Assembly: GCA_037783545.1 (NCBI GenBank)
Contig: JBBELK010000386.1
Location: 930,001 to 994,000 of the forward strand
From: Henricia sp. BOLD:AAB3569
Taxonomy: Eukaryota > Echinodermata > Asteroidea > Spinulosida > Echinasteridae
DNA length: 64,000 nt
Direction: 5' to 3'
The position numbers and the translations under genes were made by a program. A model generated the notes under the pieces. That model was not told where the DNA came from, ran no database searches, and saw nothing but the letters and a program-made list of their open reading frames with translations. Positions 42,701 to 49,709 of the stretch are shown here, in pieces; position 1 is the first letter of the stretch; every line of letters begins with the position of its first letter.

Positions 42701-43352
42701 TTTTTTTCAGCCCGTCTCATATGTTTTGCACACAAAGTCTGAAGCCATGATCAACTTCCCAATTCTTTCCCATTTTGGGGAGGTATTTTATATGATTATT
42801 AGGTTAGGTTATAGAACAAAATCCAATTTCTTGAAAATATGTACACGCGGCATTTGCCTTTGAGACTAAAGACGCGTGGCCATTATAAACAGGTGGACTC
42901 TTTATCAAGGTGGTCTTAATAGCAACTTCGCGTACGTACTTTCTTGGAGCATGGAGGAAGGAGGACCCAAAACATCAAGATGCATTATTTACCAATAACC
43001 CACATTGCAACTTACCCAAATAAGAGTCCGTAATAGCGTCGGCATACAGGGTCACATTGTCTTTGCTTCGCCAATCCCGAAGACCACCTTTCTTCTCCAA
43101 ATCAGCGAGCAACGCCTCAAGTTTCAACCCGTTGCCCGAGTCGACAACACGGTGCACATCTTCGTAACTAACTCCCTCCGTGTCCGAGAAAATCTCTTCA
43201 TTAGGAAGGGCAGTGGCCCCTTCATATAGCTCCTCTTTCGGCCCTTCATTGGGTTGAATAATCACTACATCCACATTATCAGCATTGCTATCAAAGTTTT
43301 CGTCTAAGTCCCCTAACTCAAACGCTTCCTTTTCCATATTTCCAAATTTCAC
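21408..43352 (-). CDS. Gene B: TRPC-like cation channel, complete (1297 aa)
   Basis: Complete paralogue of genes A and C. Exons 5' to 3': 43352-43016, 41972-41854, 31519-31412, 30957-30670, 30042-29935, 29358-29171, 28743-28607, 28157-28018, 27428-26881, 26545-26350, 25847-25665, 24892-24854, 24735-24614, 24081-23508, 22899-22411, 21725-21408. Total 3894 nt = 1297 codons plus TAG, with every junction in phase. Rough residue map: acidic N-terminus 1-60, ankyrin-like/TRP_2 60-320, pre-S1 321-382, S1-S3 383-475, loop 476-560, S4-S5 to 640, pore and S6 658-723, TRP box 724-784, coiled coil from about 830, Glu/Gln-rich tail 1030-1297. Pore: LYWSLFG. Turret cysteine pair present. Intron 2 (10.3 kb) holds a same-strand pseudogene. 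The tail has two exons that C lacks; A cannot be judged because its 3' end is outside. Start chosen as the first ATG of the exon; an in-frame ATG 5 codons downstream is an alternative. Confidence 0.92.
21880..22295 (-). repeat. Repeat family 9 copy, gene B intron 15
   Basis: Reverse orientation: TGACCTGGAGGAAATCACTG, GTGCGCCACTCTGCCTGAAG. Interrupted by about 70 bp around 22000-22070. Confidence 0.52.
22411..22899 (-). CDS. Gene B exon 15 (Glu/Gln-rich tail)
   Basis: 489 nt, 163 codons, phase 0-0. Low-complexity acidic and Q-rich sequence, then TGFFRRIANKVEKAISELG, similar to the end of exon 14. This suggests the exon arose by duplication of the exon 14 end. Acceptor TTTTAG, donor TTG|GTAAGA. 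Confidence 0.83.
23508..24081 (-). CDS. Gene B exon 14 (coiled coil)
   Basis: 574 nt, phase 2 to 0. FFMQSRLENLQKKI, then heptad-rich coiled coil (EIARLDAEIVELKNIISSLR, RLETDKEGLTNLARGLQTDK), ending GHGFFQTIANIVEKKVSDYG. The last motif recurs at the end of exon 15. Confidence 0.88.
24260..24500 (-). mobile_element. SINE-1 copy, gene B intron 13
   Basis: Same order as 8048-8350: GGGATAATATTCCAGAGACC block, then CTTGGCTCCACTGCGATTCG, then the TGATTGGGATTGGCTA end. Confidence 0.62.
24614..24735 (-). CDS. Gene B exon 13 (C-terminal helix)
   Basis: 122 nt, phase 0 to 2; RVLKLARSRYIQSNL to RPRDVQLLRNDFASY. Confidence 0.9.
24854..24892 (-). CDS. Gene B exon 12 (39-nt micro-exon)
   Basis: KNIHSKKEFADYM, phase 0-0, flanked by TTCCAG and GTAAAT. 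Conserved in A and C. Confidence 0.87.
24935..25450. mobile_element. Long inverted repeat in gene B intron 11
   Basis: Arms of about 160 bp: CTAGAGTCACTCCTTCGCGC and TGGAATACCTCGCACATTAC on the left, GTGCGAGGTATTCCAGGTAC and GCGGGACTCTAGAATTTATG on the right; loop about 190 bp. Confidence 0.62.
25665..25847 (-). CDS. Gene B exon 11 (TRP box)
   Basis: 183 nt, phase 0-0; EHADTEWKFHRALLWANYL, QTLPPPLNLIPSF, then a cysteine-bearing segment to HAVINQ. Confidence 0.93.
25985..26333 (+). mobile_element. MITE-1 copy next to the gene B exon 10 donor
   Basis: Right end ATCTGGTCACGCCCCTTTAA stops 16 bp before exon 10 (26350). Confidence 0.65.
26350..26545 (-). CDS. Gene B exon 10 (pore and S6)
   Basis: 196 nt, phase 2 to 0; FVVSMMNLYWSLFGMVETDE, then S6 VVAVLVLLNALIGMLSNTYN. 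A minisatellite abuts its acceptor, and a MITE ends 16 nt past its donor. Confidence 0.92.
26556..26765. repeat. 21-bp minisatellite at the gene B exon 10 acceptor
   Basis: About ten units of GTGAAATGTGTTCGGGAAAT-type sequence. It starts about 11 bp upstream of the acceptor of the pore exon (26545) and is open for translation on both strands. Confidence 0.8.
26881..27428 (-). CDS. Gene B exon 9 (S3-S4 loop, S4, S5, turret)
   Basis: 548 nt, phase 0 to 2; long loop with possible glycosylation sites (N-D-T, N-C-S), FDPAIVSRSLFAITVIVAFL (S4), VGPLKISLGTMTGDILKFCG (linker), S5, and turret with two cysteines (Q-C-I-V...D-C-S) ending GFST. Confidence 0.93.
28018..28157 (-). CDS. Gene B exon 8 (S2-S3)
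   Basis: 140 nt, phase 1 to 0; AWLQIRRLMKFGPREYL then NIYDSVLIGLYLAIFFLYW (S3). A 13-bp tandem repeat array lies just upstream of its acceptor. Confidence 0.9.
28177..28281. repeat. 13-bp tandem array upstream of the gene B exon 8 acceptor
   Basis: Eight near-perfect TTATAGCTAGAAA units, 20-124 nt upstream of the exon 8 boundary (28157). Confidence 0.82.
28285..28585 (+). mobile_element. MITE-2 copy, gene B intron 7
   Basis: Markers GAGAAATTGCCAACTGAAGG and TCTACAAGGCAGTTAATATT; ends in TCTGCCTTTAAAG. Confidence 0.6.
28607..28743 (-). CDS. Gene B exon 7 (S1-S2)
   Basis: 137 nt, phase 2 to 1; STGSGFTFLAFVILRSVI (S1), LTVIVFIWLMG (S2). Confidence 0.9.
29025..29105 (-). mobile_element. tRNA-like element in gene B intron 6
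   Basis: On the minus strand: GGCGGTCTGGTGGTGTGG ... GCTGGTTCGATTCCTGGGCG. A tRNA-like A/B box pair, but the arms do not form an obvious acceptor stem. Likely tRNA-derived. Confidence 0.4.
29171..29358 (-). CDS. Gene B exon 6 (pre-S1 elbow)
   Basis: 188 nt, phase 0 to 2; FIAHPHCQKAIILQFYRDL then a hydrophobic stretch with GYPIIGLLYIFVPV. Confidence 0.9.
29935..30042 (-). CDS. Gene B exon 5
   Basis: 108 nt; ILSLFRYHTTDEYRD to YEQKE. Canonical donor GAG|GTGAGA at the site where A has GC. Confidence 0.9.
30228..30270. repeat. 14-bp GC-rich tandem
   Basis: Three GTCGGCGCCCGTAG units in gene B intron 4. Confidence 0.7.
30418..30485 (+). mobile_element. tRNA-like element in gene B intron 4
   Basis: GGTGGTCTAGTGGTAAAGC (A-box-like) and GAGTTCAGTTCTCG (diverged B box). 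Likely a SINE or tRNA pseudogene. Confidence 0.4.
30670..30957 (-). CDS. Gene B exon 4 (TRP_2)
   Basis: 288 nt, phase 0-0; ILAELGATI, DVTLTQAVSTIHIYRA, LSQPAYILATQ to STEE. Uninterrupted, as in A. Confidence 0.9.
31022..31343 (+). mobile_element. MITE-1 copy, gene B intron 3
   Basis: Starts GGAGCGTGCCAAGATCAC, ends AAATCTGATCAAGCTCCTTT. Confidence 0.65.
31412..31519 (-). CDS. Gene B exon 3 (ankyrin-like)
   Basis: 108 nt, phase 0-0; CDNDDLHPALTPMILAAQRN then NFEAVQ. Confidence 0.88.
31740..32120 (+). mobile_element. MITE-2 copy, gene B intron 2
   Basis: Starts AAAGCCCCAATAATTCATTT; has the AGTTGTCTGCAGACAACT palindrome at about 31919-31938. Confidence 0.62.
32231..32316 (-). mobile_element. 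Ty3/gypsy RNase H fragment
   Basis: The minus strand encodes RYNFRYEHIPGEDNVLADGL, matching the end of retrotransposon RNase H domains (x-Y-x-F-x-x-E-H-x-P-G-x-x-N-x-x-A-D-x-L). Only about 28 residues survive. Confidence 0.55.
32353..32771 (+). mobile_element. MITE-3 element carrying a minisatellite
   Basis: Left end TTAAAGATAGTATACATGAT and right end ATGATGTATACTGCCTTTAA form terminal inverted repeats. The interior holds a GGGGCGAAATGG-type array (32515-32700). Other partial copies: 14660, 33981, 34926, 40675, 50295. Confidence 0.65.
32515..32700. repeat. Minisatellite of TTTGGGGCGAA(A/G)TGG units
   Basis: Imperfect units of about 15 bp in alternating variants (GGCGAAGTGG, GGCGAAATGG), with the first part inverted, so the array can fold on itself. 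Confidence 0.7.
33605..33755. mobile_element. Inverted-repeat element
   Basis: GGCCGTTTACC and AGAGCGGTAACGG mirrored as CCGTTACCGCTCTCCAGTGT and AAACGGGCC; three AGCGGTAACGGA units in the left arm. Confidence 0.58.
33800..33980 (+). repeat. Host repeat of the MITE-4 insertion (uninterrupted copy)
   Basis: Shares CCAATCCAATTAACGGACTC and CAGTTTCAGAGAAGCTAAAA with the split copy 44795-44856 / 45107-45205. Confidence 0.6.
33981..34200 (+). mobile_element. MITE-3 left part
   Basis: Begins TTAAAGGCAGTATACATCAT, then CTTTTGAGAAAACAGTGAAA. No right end found nearby. Confidence 0.55.
34926..35110 (+). mobile_element. MITE-3 left part
   Basis: AAAGGCAGTATACATGATTG start, same CTTTTGAGAAAA marker. 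Confidence 0.52.
35760..36262. mobile_element. CGACACGGCA-rich element that truncates the nested pseudogene
   Basis: Repeats of ACGTTTGAAGCCA, TTCGACACGGCA and TGCCGTGTCGAA in both orientations. The right end TTTGAAACGGGCCTTA lies where the pseudogene similarity stops. Confidence 0.52.
36258..36370 (-). pseudogene. Broken exon 5 of the nested DGR-motif gene
   Basis: After acceptor GTGCAG the frame gives DGRNDSPGHSA. The expected continuation is one base out of frame (YLTYTFMDN), and a second shift is needed for EFIDKRETKA. Similarity ends at TAAGGCCCGTTTC, where a repeat starts. The sequence is described as found; no repaired reading is implied. Confidence 0.55.
36580..36850 (+). mobile_element. 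Diverged SINE-3-related copy
   Basis: GGGTTCGAATCCTGGCCGTG, then CTTGAGCAAGGCACTTTACC. Lies between exons 4 and 5 of the nested pseudogene. Confidence 0.5.
37160..37433 (-). CDS. Exon 4 of the nested DGR-motif gene
   Basis: 274 nt, phase 0 to 1. KCSDGHTSFCCQETIQ, LKLGAALVLSGNHYRNVALM, TFHSYQLKFVFPAIDDM, ending KVVVLG at CTTG|GTAAGT. Best conserved exon of this gene. Confidence 0.62.
38112..38396 (-). CDS. Exon 3 of the nested DGR-motif gene
   Basis: 285 nt, phase 0-0. KKTDGLEFIAGDEEIHGRVQ to SGTSAHITW, with HCQSCQQ as one half of a possible zinc knuckle. Donor TGG|GTTGGT is weak but gives the family junction ITW|KC. Confidence 0.55.
38508..38762. mobile_element. MITE-4 element with ATAT flanks
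   Basis: Ends GGGTCATTCTATAAATTTGG and CCAAATTTACAGAATGACCC are inverted repeats. Both sides are flanked by ATAT, a likely 4-bp target duplication. Confidence 0.7.
38955..39065 (-). CDS. Candidate exon 2 of the nested DGR-motif gene
   Basis: 111 nt between TTTACAG and GTAGGT. Acidic: DYKQDEEFLYFDPTNSDEEQ. Enters in phase 2, compatible with the 39840 donor. Confidence 0.45.
39840..40273 (-). CDS. Candidate first exon of the nested DGR-motif gene
   Basis: 434 nt open from ATG 40273, rich in K, R, S and Q, with a perfect donor GATAA|GTAAGT. Assignment to the downstream exons rests only on strand, spacing and phase with 39065-38955. Confidence 0.4.
41092..41500. repeat. Repeat family 8 copy, gene B intron 2
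   Basis: AGACATCGGCAACCCTGTGA, TTTGGTCTGTAGTGCGGTGC, TTGGCGGACCGCCAATAATT; includes the tail GTTGGTCGATTTTTTTCGTC. Confidence 0.62.
41854..41972 (-). CDS. Gene B exon 2 (ankyrin-like)
   Basis: 119 nt, phase 1 to 0; DVINVLLKYDIPLGDALIRA to YLSTRE. Donor GAG|GTTAGT. Confidence 0.88.
43016..43352 (-). CDS. Gene B exon 1 (acidic N-terminus)
   Basis: 337 nt, 112 codons plus 1 nt. Acidic first 60 residues, then VVDSGNGLKLEALLADLEKK to YLG, aligned to the end of A exon 1. Donor G|GTAAGT. Confidence 0.85.
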
Positions 43353-43779
43353 GGCAGGTTCAGAGCCGAGTTACAGTCTTCAGCTGTTCCGCGCGTCAAG
43401 TAAGCGAGAGACCTTCGCTTGTTGCAAAATAAATGGTGAAATAAGATCTCTGGTTCATGGTGAGGCCTTTGCTAAAATATGTTAACGCCTGACTGATTCC
43501 GAATACCCACCCTAGAATATGGTATGGTACCTCAAGGGCGACACTCACCTAATGAATAGGCTTCACCAATTGGTGGGCAGCAGGCCATTTTTAATAGTCT
43601 AAGTACCAAAGTAAAAACGTCACCATGGGTTTCCAAAGGTTGCTGTGTTCACAATAAAACCAGTGAACTACATCCCTGCACTTTAGCAATGGACGTTTTG
43701 GATTACCAGCGAATGTTTAGACCCAGTTATACCCCGGTTACTGATGACGCCATACTTTTGTGGTCTGAATCAAAAACTT

Positions 43780-43870
43780 TGGTTAAATCCACAGGTTGTG
43801 GGTTCAGTTCCCATCCCGGCCACTAATGGCACGTATGTTCTTAGGCAAGACACTTTGTCACAAGTTAGTC
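43780..43870 (+). mobile_element. SINE-3-related fragment
   Basis: CACAGGTTGTGGGTTCAGTT, then TTAGGCAAGACACTTTG. Confidence 0.45.
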
Positions 43871-44037
43871 TTTTGCTTGTAACATTTGCATAATATACTG
43901 GCTCCCCGAATTCTTCCCCTTTAAATGGAGGTGCAATTTAGACAGTTCACGTACTATGCAGTTTTTGCTACGTGGTGCACGAGTAGTAAAAAACAAGGAC
44001 AAAAACAACGCCATGTTATCAACAACAAACACAAAAT

Positions 44038-44170
44038 TGACTAGACGGATGCAGAAATACTGGACAGAGGAAGCATTGTTTATCAAGCAGACAACTAATA
44101 TAAACATGGACTCTGGCCTATTTGGTCGAAACACCTGTTTGGGCCATTTCCTTCCTCCATGTTTGGACCC
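44038..44170 (+). mobile_element. Possible Penelope-like element fragment
   Basis: Plus-strand reading TRRMQKYWTEEALFIKQTTN followed by INMDSGLF resembles the end of the GIY-YIG region of Penelope-like elements (E-A-x-x-I-x-x-x-x-x-x-x-N-x-D-x-G). Downstream GAAGATCTCCGGATCGAAAC may be its 3' region. Recognised from memory; weak. Confidence 0.35.
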
Positions 44171-44695
44171 AGCCACTGATAACAGTAATCCCCAAGTTAT
44201 ATTCGTGTACTGTGTATAGTTTAGAGTAACTGTTTTAAGTCAGTCCTTATGAAGATCTCCGGATCGAAACGTTGACTCATTCGCTTTCGTCGTTACAATA
44301 AGCTCAGTAAATTCTACAATTTCTGTATAGTTGCTTTGTGCTATTCTTTTGATAAACAAGGTATTGATTCTGTACTTCAAACCTGCTGCTTGCACCGCAT
44401 AGCAACAAACATTAGTCTGATCAAGTGGATCCTTAGTTTGCATGTGAAAGGAAGTAAGTCAATACACCAAACGCTCTTTAAGTATACACGCAAAAAGGCT
44501 AATTAAAGAATGCTATTGAGAGCCCAATGACCAGAAGTAATAACGTGGATCGCCGTGTTATACGTGATATGTGCGATATGACTGTTTTAGGCAACGCGGT
44601 GTGTCATCTCTGGGACACCATACTAGTTTTAACATCTGGCTTTAATTAATACTAGAGTTGTTTACATTCCACAGGTCACTAACTCGACACTCGAC

Positions 44696-44758
44696 TCGGC
44701 AAACCCCAACCCCCGCCCCCTCCCCCACCCCCGCCCCCTCCCCCACCCCCGCCCCCAA
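44696..44758. repeat. C-rich array (CCCCCGCCCCCTCCCCCA units)
   Basis: Two to three units; G-rich on the minus strand, so G-quadruplex/i-motif potential. Upstream of gene B exon 1 by 1.3 kb. Confidence 0.72.
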
Positions 44759-44855
44759 GGCGGAATAGAACAAATGGTATGTTTAACTTCAGAGGGCTAC
44801 TTTTGTTTTAGCCCCAATCCAATTAACGGACTCGGTGGGGGTTCACTGGAGCTAA

Positions 44856-45107
44856 AGGGTCTTTCTATAAATTAGGGGTCCAAAAGTGTGACATTTGGTG
44901 TCCCCCGTTACACCTGATATGTTTTATTTTTCGTACAAAAATCATTAAAATGCTTTTAAACCATTTTGTATGAATTGTACTTTATGTACTCACTCTTTGA
45001 GATGGAAAGTATTTAAAGAATGTGTCCTGAATTTACAAAAACGAGATGTAAAATGTAACGCGGGACACCAACATTGGACCCCTAATTTATAGAAAGACCC
45101 TAAAGTG
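44856..45107. mobile_element. MITE-4 element inserted in another repeat
   Basis: Ends GGGTCTTTCTATAAATTAGG and CCTAATTTATAGAAAGACCC. It interrupts a repeat whose uninterrupted copy at 33800-33980 reads GAGCTAAAGTGAG; here TAAA occurs on both sides, giving a 4-bp duplication. Confidence 0.78.
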
Positions 45108-45764
45108 AGTTAGTCTAAAATGCCCTCCCGTTTAAACGGTGATGATAACTCCAGAGTCACAGTTTCAGAGAAGCTAAAATGTGGTCAAATTTGATAGCAT
45201 ATTAACATGATTGGCCAGATGCCACAAAAAAGTCAGTTGCGTTAAAAAACCCTGCTGTGCTAAAAGTGGGGCTAGCCCCCACAAATTTTAGGGGCTAAGT
45301 TTGGGCAGTGCTAGCCCCAGAGGTGGAGCTAAATGCGTTCTAGTTCCAGAGATAGCCCCTCGTCTAAACGACCTATTAATAAAGTGTCACGTGTAAGAAA
45401 TTCCAAAAAATAAATCTTAATTTGTTTTCTCCTTCCTTCTTTCAAGGTAGAATGAAATGACCTCCAACAACGCGAACCACTCATAAAACTGACCACTTTT
45501 ATTTATGTTCAACTGCGTGAGGTCAACGAGAGTGCTTACTGTAGCTAACGGGAAGGTCATTGTATTATTCTGCATGTCCGTTTTGGGTGTGTTTGAAGAG
45601 AGTGGCTTTCCGGGTGGTTTCTCGGGATGCAGCCAAGTAAATAAGCAGAGATCCGTGCGCCGAGCATGAATATTTTGTATGCCCTCAAATTCTTCTTTAT
45701 TAGAGAGAAAAGACGATGAATTAAAAACGGCCAGAAACACCGGATAATCCCCTTGGTCTTCACG

Positions 45765-45935
45765 AAAGAATGCTCTGAGATCTTTAAAGTGCGTTACCTA
45801 ACACATTGGACCGACGGCTTTTTAAAAAGTGCCTTGCTCAAGGGCACAGGTACCCCAGCCGTGTATCGAACCCGTGACCCCAAGTTTTCACCCGAGTATT
45901 GACCCAAACAACTCGGCCACGGTACCCCACAAAAT
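45765..45935 (-). mobile_element. SINE-3 copy
   Basis: Reverse complement of 3375-3600, with AGTGCCTTGCTCAAGGGCAC and CGAACCCGTGACCCCAAG read forward. Confidence 0.65.
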
Positions 45936-46624
45936 CATTTAAAATGCTTGGAACTCTCACAGCGACTTCGAGACAAAAGCAAGACACGTACAAATAATCG
46001 TTACAATTCTGTTCAATCATGGAGGAAGGTTCATGGTTGTATGTATGTAAATCTTTGTACAATACCCTGCAAGGTTAAGGACGCGCAACTTGTTCGAAGT
46101 AAACAAATGCAACTTCAGCAACAGCAAAAAAACATACAGTTCATTCAGTTGAAGCCGGCACCTCCAGCTATGGCGGTATTAAAGAAAAGGAGTCACCGGC
46201 TCTCGGATTGGTGTATAGTTCATTATGTTATATACCTAAACCTCATTCGAAACCCACAAACCAAGGATAATGATGTAGCATTTGCTATTCATTCCCCGGG
46301 TGTTCAACTTTAACATGTTTTGTAATTGTATTTCAGAGAAACTTTGAAGAGTGGCGCGTCAGACACGTTTTAAGTAAACGCGCAACCGCAAAAGGACGGT
46401 TCAAGGTCTTAAAATGTGATGATTTTTATGGAGTTGAGTATTTTCATAAGTTTTGTTTGCACGCCGCCTTTTGGAATGTAGTCATGCGCAAAGCCTGTGG
46501 CGACAGAGAGTTGTATTTTGTTCATGCTACGTTGCGTATGGTTTACATAGAAGTGATTTATGACGTGTTTAGGGCGCTTTTGTTGGGAAAATGTTGAGTG
46601 CTTTTTTCCCACAAAGGTGTTCAA

Positions 46625-46890
46625 TTTTTAGGGGGAGGCATCGACAACCCTGTGAAAACTTCGTTTTTATACGGCCGTTTGTGCGCCAGACTTGCCCAGG
46701 TCTGACTTCCCGTGTACGGTCTGTGGTGCGGTGCGTGCAGCGCGCCCTTTTAGACGTACTGTCAAATATCTTTTCTTCCGTCTCGGAAGACTTTCTGAGA
46801 CAGAAGAAACAGAAGAAAACAGATTGGACGGGCCACTGGTCCGGAGGGCGCTATATGAGCGCTGCGCGTAGACTGGTTCCCGTCCACATA
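46625..46890. repeat. Repeat family 8 copy, B-C spacer
   Basis: GCATCGACAACCCTGTGAAA, GTCTGTGGTGCGGTGCGTGC. Diverged right end; further fragments at 47265-47410 and 48850-48990. Confidence 0.55.
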
Positions 46891-47285
46891 TGAGAATATA
46901 GGGACAGGTAAAGGGCGCTTCATCTTGATCTGTGATTGGTCGTTCTTGCGCGTGCGCATTGTGTGTTTTATATTTAAAAATCGGTGAAGCCCTTTGCTAT
47001 AGGCAATGTACTTTATTTACATTTGGATATGTTGGACATGCACGCACAGTCAGGTTACAAATAGACAGTTTCGGCATCTCAGTTTAATGGTACGGATACG
47101 TATGCAGATTTTGAGCTTGCCGAAACTGTCTATTGTCAATGCAAAATATACGCACCTACTAAAAAAAATTCAAAAAATAACCACAATTCTGCCCAGTCAC
47201 GTGGTCTGTCATGGCTGCCTTTACCGATCCCTATATTTTCGCAATAAGCGATAGGATCGGGAACCAATCTACGTTGCAGACCGAG
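46870..47285. repeat. Inverted repeat
   Basis: GGTTCCCGTCC and AATATAGGGACAGGTAAAGG mirrored as CCTTTACCGATCCCTATATT and GGATCGGGAACC; inside a family 8 region. Confidence 0.48.
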
Positions 47286-47670
47286 CAGGGGAGGTCAGAC
47301 TTGAGCAAGTCTACGCCTTAAAATCAAACGTTGGTCGATTTTTTCGTTGTCTTATTTAAAAGCGAATAACTCGTTTCCAGAAAACTATCAATTAAAAAAA
47401 CAAACCTTTATTTTTCGAGGTGCCTCACCCAAAACGCACGGACTGTATAATTTTAAGAAAAGTGCGTTAATTACGTGTACCTTTTTCGGGAAACATTCCC
47501 GTTTGCAAATTTTTAATAAAAAAGTGAAAGGCCAACGAACAATCTTTTTGCGATAAATAAGTGGATTTATTTGTAATTTTTTTGAAAAATACGCAATACC
47601 TTTGCTACATCACGCAAAATATTTGGTTACAATTAACAAAAACCAAAAAGTACAAAAATAAATCTACCCG

Positions 47671-47779
47671 TCACATCTAAAGGAAACGACTCATGGTATT
47701 CCACCTGTCACATCTAAAGGAAACGACTCATGGTATTCCACCTGTCACATCTAAAGGAAACGACTCATGGTATTCCACG
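47671..47779. repeat. 37-bp tandem, three copies
   Basis: CACATCTAAAGGAAACGACT and CATGGTATTCCACCTGT repeated with almost no change. Confidence 0.82.
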
Positions 47780-48397
47780 TAACTAGTTGACGCCGGGATT
47801 ATTTTTTGGCAAAAATATATTTTGTTGAAAGGCAAATGTGATTGGCCAAGGTCAAAGACCAGATCAAGCACCACAAATACTGACTCTTGAGAGTCATTTC
47901 TACATTCATTGTAAATACATGAATCTTCTCACCAAAAGGTCATACTTTGCAGCACTTTGAGGCGGCCGCCACGGAGCGAGATTTGCTGCACTGACGGGCC
48001 GTCCACAGCCGTCAATTTCAAGTTGAAAACACGGTGTGTATAAATGAATTGTGGAAGACAGCGACGAAGCTGACGTTTTTAACTCGTCAACCGCCCCTGT
48101 GATTATACATTGTCAGAACGTGTTTACACGTCGTCCTCCGGCGTTAAGTGGTTAATGCAATTTATTCAGCTGATTTTTCTCCCAATTAATATGTAATTTA
48201 ATTATTTACATACAATACATTTTAGCACATTTAGCATTTTTGTTTTACGAACTCCGATGCAACAAAATTGCCAAAAATAAATCTTTCATAACTTTTCTTT
48301 AGAAGTACATGTAGCCTATACACTCAAACCAAAACACGTGTATCAACGCCATTCTTGGATGGTGGCAGCTAGCGCCGAAGTGCCTACACGGCGCGCG

Positions 48398-48660
48398 TGA
48401 TGTGAGGGAGTATGCTACTGTGCCTCATGGCTCAGCTGGTAGAGCATCTGCCCGATGTGTCAGAGGTCTTAGGGGAAACCTGAGGGAGTATACCACTGTG
48501 CCTTATGGCTCAGCTGGTAGAGTATCTGCCTGGTGTGTCAGAGGTCTTAGGGGGAAACCTGAAGGATTATACCACTGTGCCGAACAGCTCAACTGGTAAA
48601 GCATCTGCCCAGTGAGTCGGTCGAAGGTCTAAGGTTCAAAATCTAAATAAGGACCGTTTT
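48398..48660 (+). repeat. Tandem trimer of SINE-2 heads
   Basis: Two near-identical 78-bp units (TGAGGGAGTAT...GCTCAGCTGGTAGAG...GTCTTAGGGG), then a third with a weak B-box region (GTCTAAGGTTCAAAATC). The first two lack a B box. Confidence 0.65.
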
Positions 48661-49205
48661 TAATTTCTCTTAAATCGTGTATTAGTTATTTTGAAAACAA
48701 AATTCTCGATAAAATTCAAAATATTCATGCATCATAAAATCTTTCTTGCTCGACACGAAAAACTGAGTAGTAACAAAGGGGTATAATTTATTTTGTTTTG
48801 TTTTGATAATTATACCAAACACCTAAATATTCACGAAATACAATTGACTAGCTTCAGGCTTTAACTAAACGTTGGTAGATTTTTGTCCGTTGATGTTTCA
48901 TTTCAAAGCGAAACACTTATGTTTCTAGAAAATATCACTTAAAAAAACGTTTGATTTTTCGAGGTGCCACACCCAAAACACACAGACCGTATATCTTTCA
49001 GTTGTAGGCCCAAGGTGGATTTCAAATTTTCAAGCTTTTTAAATCTACCATCCGCAGTTCAATACTTTCTTTTTGAAAACGTCCATGATATCATAATTTC
49101 TGTAGTCCTCATTGGATACTCTCAATAATAATGGTGTCTTATATAAGGCACAAAGCATGTTACAATATTATAGTTTTTTATTGTTGCCGACACAGACGGT
49201 GACGT

Positions 49206-49214
49206 CGTCGGAGA

Positions 49215-49257
<43 letters not shown>
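49206..49257. repeat. Poly-G tract of about 50 bases
   Basis: Uninterrupted G run, followed by GGAGGGGGAGGGGGCG at 49359. Could form G-quadruplexes. Length is uncertain because such runs are error-prone. Lies 3' of gene C. Confidence 0.8.
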
Positions 49258-49258
<1 letters not shown>

Positions 49259-49410
49259 GGTGTGCGGGGAGTGAGCGAGTTTTATGAAAACAGAACTTAA
49301 ACTCCTGACAAGCCCAAGTCGTCAAGTTGGGTGGTCCGTCGGAAGTCGCTCAGCAAGGGGGAGGGGGAGGGGGCGTGGTGTGGATGCTCTTTTTTACCAA
49401 ATTTTGTTCT

Positions 49411-49416
49411 TTTATT
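49411..49416 (-). terminator. Candidate poly(A) signal of gene C
   Basis: AATAAA on the minus strand about 295 nt past the stop and before the poly-G tract. Weak evidence. Confidence 0.3.
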
Positions 49417-49709
49417 TGGCATATGTTTCAGGCATTCGTGTTTTTACAACAGCAGGTTTCATGACAACAACACAGCAACAACAAACATATTGAAAAACAG
49501 AACTCCACCAGTCTATGCCCCTGATCTAGGCTTTGCACATGCGTCAAGTCCACATCCACGGCGTCCACTGCTACAATTGAGAATGTGGCGACTGTGGTTT
49601 TGGCATTAAACATGCACTCTGATTGAAACTGCAACACTTTCAGGTTTCTATACAAGCAAAGTACCATTCAAGATATCTCCGATCTTCAAAACGGCGTTCC
49701 TTGTCGATG

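Larger units (their letters stand above)
43353..49709. other. Spacer between genes B and C
   Basis: 6.4 kb. Contents: SINE-3 pieces (43780, 45765), a Penelope-like remnant (44038), a C-rich array (44696), nested MITEs (44795-45205), a SINE-2 tandem trimer (48398), repeat family 8 copies (46625, 47265, 48850), a 37-bp tandem (47671) and a poly-G tract (49206). Minus-strand reading frames at 45417-45763 (VFLAVFNSSSFLSNKEEFEG) are not identified. No convincing gene. Confidence 0.55.

Noticed and set aside
45417..45763. Unknown minus-strand gene fragment
   Set aside because: Two overlapping frames with an acceptable composition, but no motif, no splice context and a SINE boundary at 45765; mentioned only in the spacer entry.
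47671..47779. CRISPR-like array
   Set aside because: Units are contiguous with no unique spacers, and the DNA is eukaryotic.
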